64,000 nt of DNA from positions 186,001 to 250,000 of the forward strand of contig NZ_JAHXDN010000001.1 of assembly GCF_019375555.1 (NCBI RefSeq), written 5' to 3'. Both the position numbers and the translations under genes were made by a program. Every line of letters starts with the position of its first letter. Position 1 is the stretch's first letter. A model generated the notes under the pieces. It did not search any database. It saw only the letters and a list, made by a program, of their open reading frames with translations, and had not been told where the DNA came from. Shown here piece by piece: positions 61,117-64,000 of this stretch. This DNA is from Roseobacter insulae. GTDB lineage: Bacteria > Pseudomonadota > Alphaproteobacteria > Rhodobacterales > Rhodobacteraceae.

Positions 61117-61388
61117 ACCTACTCATCGCCAAAATTGGCGATGCAGGCAAGAAAAATCTCATATCGATGTCCATCTTTTTTAAACTGGTTGCGGCCATGT
61201 ATCAATTTTTCGGCTGTAGCCAACAACGCAACGAACCTATCTTTTTTGTCTCAGTGGAAACGCTGGTGATGTAGGGTGACGTCTCTTTCTCTCGCGTTTG
61301 AATGTCCGCTCTGAAAGAGCAGTTCCCTTGTTTTCGCAACCGCCGCGAACTTCCGCTTCCCGCCCTTTTTTTCAGGTTTTTCCGACAT
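61117..61388. promoter_or_regulatory. promoter region of the methylase operon
   Basis: It holds the palindrome at 61124 and, towards the hipA end, GCTCT-GAA-AGAGC (61308-61320) and the inverse repeat end at 61335-61349. No clear -35/-10 pair was found. Confidence 0.4.
61124..61143. promoter_or_regulatory. 20-bp palindrome just upstream of the methylase start
   Basis: Perfect 9-bp arms CATCGCCAA and TTGGCGATG flank AA. At seven bases from the ATG it would block transcription or translation initiation when bound, or fold in the message. It could be the operator of the system or contain its methylation site. Confidence 0.6.
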
Positions 61389-62612
61389 TTATACCCCTAA
61401 GGCTCGAGCGCTCTCCGAGTGCTCGAAGGCGTCTTCATAGAGCCGAACTTCGTTACCGGTCATGCCTTCTTCCCGCATGGCTCCGCGCCAGTTGCCCGAT
61501 AGTGTTGTGGCCATATCACGTGTAATCAGGCTCGCCTTCTCCTGCTTCAAGTCGAAAAACTCACACGCTTCCAGCGCGATTTCGAGTGACGCCTCAAATG
61601 CCCCCCCCTGAATGATGCCGGTTTCCAGAACGCGATGTCGGGACGGGGATGGATTGATGTCGAAGGCCGGGCAGAGCCGCCATCTGTCTCCACCGGCATA
61701 GATGAACCCGTGGTTCTTCAGGTGATCGTCCTTGTTCGACACCAGGATGGTGAACACGATCCGCCGCCAGAGTTCATGCAGGTCCTCGACCGGCTTGCTC
61801 GAAATCTGGCGGATCACGTCGGCGATGTCGGTGTAGAACCCGCCGTCCTCGCTCTGCCAGTCAAGCGCGGTGCGCGCCGAGATATAGGGAATGCGCGTGT
61901 CGCCGCGGCGATCAAACCGGCGGATCAACGCGATGGGACTGTCGCTGTCTCGCAGCTCAAGCCGGGCATCGGCCACGCGCAGCCCGCACATGCGCGCCAG
62001 TTTCAGTGTCGCCACCTCGGCGCGCTCGACCGGTTTGGTGTCCTGCGCGGAGGTGAACTTGGCGATCCAGAGATGCCCGTCACCTTCGACATTGGCCTTC
62101 GGGCGCGCACCACCCAGAGAACCAGCGACACCGGCAAGATCGCGCGCCTCCTCTTCCGCGCCGCCCGGATCCCGTTCGAAACGCTGCGCGAGCGTGCGCA
62201 AGCGTTCCAGCTCGACCAACCGGGGAATGGGCGGCGTGAGGTCCGACAGTGGCTCCATATCCTCGCCCAGGAACCGCAAAGCGCCTTGCCGGGTGCGATC
62301 GTCTGACAGGACGAGATAGTCGAACTCGCTGAGGCCGCCGCCAAGCGCCTTGGTCATCAGCGCACGTCCCCAGGAGTCCGGCGCGGCATCGCTGAAGCAT
62401 CCCGGCAGTGCCGAGCGCTTGTCATCCTTTCCGGATGAAAAATGACTGCCTTCGCGCAGCGGCAATCCCGGTGACAGTGCAAAGCGATCGTCCGCAGCAA
62501 GCCATTCTTCGGCATATTCGAACTGCGAATGCTGGCGCCGCCCGTCGCTTTCAAAGCGCAGGCGTCCCACAATCCGTTTTCCTTCGCCAAGCGCGACGAT
62601 GGCCTCGGGCAT
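61389..62612 (-). CDS. hipA: HipA-family kinase (type II toxin)
   Basis: A 407-residue HipA-domain protein: N-terminal barrel (VALGEGKRIVGRLRFESDGR), the GSLGGARPKANVEGDG glycine-rich loop, LWIAKFTSA with the ATP Lys, VSNKDDHLKNHGF (catalytic Asp and metal Asn) and LCPAFDINPSP. It is a Ser/Thr kinase that in known cases phosphorylates a translation factor or tRNA synthetase and arrests growth. It overlaps its antitoxin gene by one base. Confidence 0.93.
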   Translation of the reverse strand: MPEAIVALGEGKRIVGRLRFESDGRRQHSQFEYAEEWLAADDRFALSPGLPLREGSHFSSGKDDKRSALPGCFSDAAPDSWGRALMTKALGGGLSEFDYLVLSDDRTRQGALRFLGEDMEPLSDLTPPIPRLVELERLRTLAQRFERDPGGAEEEARDLAGVAGSLGGARPKANVEGDGHLWIAKFTSAQDTKPVERAEVATLKLARMCGLRVADARLELRDSDSPIALIRRFDRRGDTRIPYISARTALDWQSEDGGFYTDIADVIRQISSKPVEDLHELWRRIVFTILVSNKDDHLKNHGFIYAGGDRWRLCPAFDINPSPSRHRVLETGIIQGGAFEASLEIALEACEFFDLKQEKASLITRDMATTLSGNWRGAMREEGMTGNEVRLYEDAFEHSESARALGV

Positions 62613-62998
62613 CAGAAACCGACCCCTTCATCGTCATCCCCATCGGCAATCGGATCAGCCTTGTCCTGACCGCTGCTCGGCGACCTCGGCTTGCGCTTGC
62701 GATCGATCCGCTTGGGCAAGCTTTCCCGGTCGAGCAGCAATCCGGTGTCATCCGTGCCCGCGTCGAGGAACTCGGAGATGCGGTCGATTTCGCCAAGGAC
62801 AAGGCATGCCATGGCGAGCGTGCCGATGCTCACGCCGTCGTCGCCTTTCTCAAGGCGAGCCACGGTGCTTTCAGACACGCCGATCCGTTCCGCAAAGCCC
62901 TTCACGGAAATCCGCCGCTTCAGCCGCGCCGTCTTGATATTTGCGCCCAGAGCCTCCAGGGCTCGGCGTGCGCTTACTGAGTTCACTTTAACCGCCAT
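62612..62998 (-). CDS. HipB-type antitoxin (XRE family)
   Basis: A 128-residue protein with a helix-turn-helix (IKTARLKRRISVKGFAERIG, VSESTVARLEKGDDGVSIGT) and a polar, acidic C-terminal tail that probably binds HipA. It is cotranscribed with hipA (TGATG overlap). The HTH part should repress the pair by binding upstream. Confidence 0.9.
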   Translation of the reverse strand: MAVKVNSVSARRALEALGANIKTARLKRRISVKGFAERIGVSESTVARLEKGDDGVSIGTLAMACLVLGEIDRISEFLDAGTDDTGLLLDRESLPKRIDRKRKPRSPSSGQDKADPIADGDDDEGVGF

Positions 62999-63585
62999 AT
63001 CTGACGTCCAAACATCATTTAACCATCAAATATGACTGATAGTGGAGTCTTGGCTCCTTGGCAAGGTTATTGCCCTATCAGCGGCCGAAGCCACATCTGT
63101 CCGAAATCTGTCTACACGCTCCGGACAAGCCATGCCGAGTGTTATCCAGGGCTTGGCGAAACCAGAGGTCTGGTGCCGTCGGCGTCAGCGACGCCCTGGA
63201 ACCGGGGAGCAAGTGCCAACGAACTGAAGCTGAAATTCATAATCCTAAGTGCGCGCCAGACGCGGAGATCGCAGTATGATCCTGTGAAACCACGAATGAT
63301 ACCTTTCCTCCGACTCTGGGGGGCCGTTGTTGGAGGTTTCGTATCACAAGAGGATTCAGAGGAGCGTCTCCCTGCGGGTCGGGCTGTCGGCGAAGCGGAA
63401 GCCTCGGCGGGTCTTCCCCCTGAAGGGCGTCCATCCCTGACGCGGGTGTGCGGTCCGTGGTAGCGGTAAGGAGCCCGTCCACCATGGCGTACGATGCGAC
63501 CAGAGTGAGAGGCCTGAGGCTGTCGCCGTGACGGGTTTGGAGGTCGAGAGAGAGGCTCTCGGACCGCCCGTCATGGAGAACAGCC
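62999..63585. other. leader region between hipB and the DUF932 gene
   Basis: Nearly 590 bases with no supported gene. The last 150 bases, with GAGAGAGGCTCTC and GGACCGCCCGTCATGGAGAA, form the kind of leader I associate with DUF932 genes on mobile elements. Short frames on both strands are not believed. Confidence 0.5.
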
Positions 63586-64000
63586 ATGACAGCGATTGAG
63601 ATCATGAACGGCCGCCCTGAGAGCGGCGGCTATAAGGTGGATGTGTCCCGCGGCGGGCATAACGGGCGGGTATCTTCCGAATGGTTTTCCCGGCCCGACG
63701 ACGAGAAGTACCTCTCGCTCTCGGACCTCTACGCCTCGGTTAAGGGCCGGGCCGAGCGGAGCAAGACGCGGACGGTCGAGAGCGCGGCGATCCGGGTCGA
63801 GGCCCATCGCGACAAACCCGAGAAGCTCGCGCTCGTCCTGCCTGATACCGACGCGCCGGTCGCGCCGACCCATTGGAGCTTCAGCCAGCTCGCCAGCCTC
63901 GTCGGCGCGCCCGCAGCCTATTTGCGCCAGCTCCCGGCGCCGCTCGCCGGCATCAACCTGCAATACGGCCTGACCAATCACCGCGCCGAGCACGTGAAGA
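63586..64000 (+). CDS. DUF932 plasmid/ICE-type protein (3' end outside window)
   Basis: An ATG at 63586 opens a frame running off the right edge (138 residues visible): MTAIEIMNGRPESGG, then VSSEWFSRPDDEKYLSLSDL and PTHWSFSQLASLVGAPAAYL, GINLQYGLTNHRAEHVK. This is the start of a DUF932 (phage/plasmid-like TIGR03299) protein, common on alphaproteobacterial conjugative elements and plasmids. Its exact role is unknown. It shows that the window ends inside mobile DNA. Confidence 0.88.
   Translation, partial: MTAIEIMNGRPESGGYKVDVSRGGHNGRVSSEWFSRPDDEKYLSLSDLYASVKGRAERSKTRTVESAAIRVEAHRDKPEKLALVLPDTDAPVAPTHWSFSQLASLVGAPAAYLRQLPAPLAGINLQYGLTNHRAEHVK

Noticed and set aside
61635-62306. 223-codon plus-strand frame opposite hipA
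   Set aside because: Antisense to an intact hipA with all its motifs; typical shadow in GC-rich DNA.
1-64000. CRISPR arrays, rRNA and tRNA genes
   Set aside because: I saw no regularly spaced repeats and no tRNA-like clover sequence, including at the edges of the accessory region; a tRNA search program was not available.

Overview
The window looks like a chromosome segment of a marine alphaproteobacterium of the Rhodobacteraceae (Roseobacter-type). This is inferred from two fused-permease TRAP transporter systems, a beta-ketoadipate tail (pcaIJF), pntAB, GC-rich codon use, and many TetR/LacI/MarR regulators beside short catabolic operons. I saw no rRNA or tRNA gene and no CRISPR array. All starts and motifs were read by eye; no database search was possible.

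Layout. (1) 1-9.6 kb: end of the beta-ketoadipate pathway (pcaI partial, pcaJ, pcaF), a small secreted protein, a glutathionyl-hydroquinone-reductase-type GST with an atypical SDR, a TetR gene divergent from an SDR/azoreductase pair, then two linked secreted proteins of unknown function. (2) 9.7-14 kb: a second TetR, a second glutathionyl-hydroquinone reductase, and two exported metallo-beta-lactamase-fold hydrolases. (3) 14-20 kb: a divergent catabolic locus (mandelate-racemase-type enzyme, carboxymuconolactone-decarboxylase-type protein and MBL hydrolase on one side; FAH hydrolase, TAXI-TRAP transporter and TetR on the other). Near-identical operator-like palindromes lie in the divergent promoter and, inside the end of the permease gene, just before tetR. 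(4) 20-22.7 kb: a MarR/SDR pair sharing a GGGTATATAC element, plus two minor genes. (5) 23-43 kb: a large LacI-linked catabolic region. The same 18-bp perfect palindrome lies in the promoters of a TRAP/Gfo-Idh-MocA/hydroxypyruvate-isomerase-like operon and of a second operon (bicupin, VOC protein, beta-hydroxyacid dehydrogenase, OsmC protein, M24 enzyme, 2-oxoacid dehydrogenase complex with its E2 split over two genes, aldehyde dehydrogenase). pntAB follows. (6) 43-54 kb: miscellaneous accessory genes (YoaK-like protein, a 27-residue membrane peptide, MarR-GNAT fusion, molybdenum hydroxylase pair, LysE exporter, and a LysR-linked aldo-keto reductase/MFS set).

(7) 53.7-64 kb is mobile or defence DNA. 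It starts with a decayed IS3-family element and contains a tightly overlapping, more A/T-rich minus-strand operon: a D12-class adenine methyltransferase, a second DNA methyltransferase, an SMC/Rad50-like ATPase with two CxxC pairs, an unknown 207-residue protein and a protein with a PD-(D/E)xK-like nuclease motif, followed by a poly-gamma-glutamate-hydrolase-like protein. A hipBA-type pair and the start of a DUF932 gene of the plasmid/ICE type follow. The five-gene methylase/ATPase/nuclease cluster is the best candidate for an undescribed anti-phage or anti-plasmid system. Its ATPase, small protein and nuclease recall Lamassu or ABC-three-component systems, but I do not recall a named system with two methyltransferases added.
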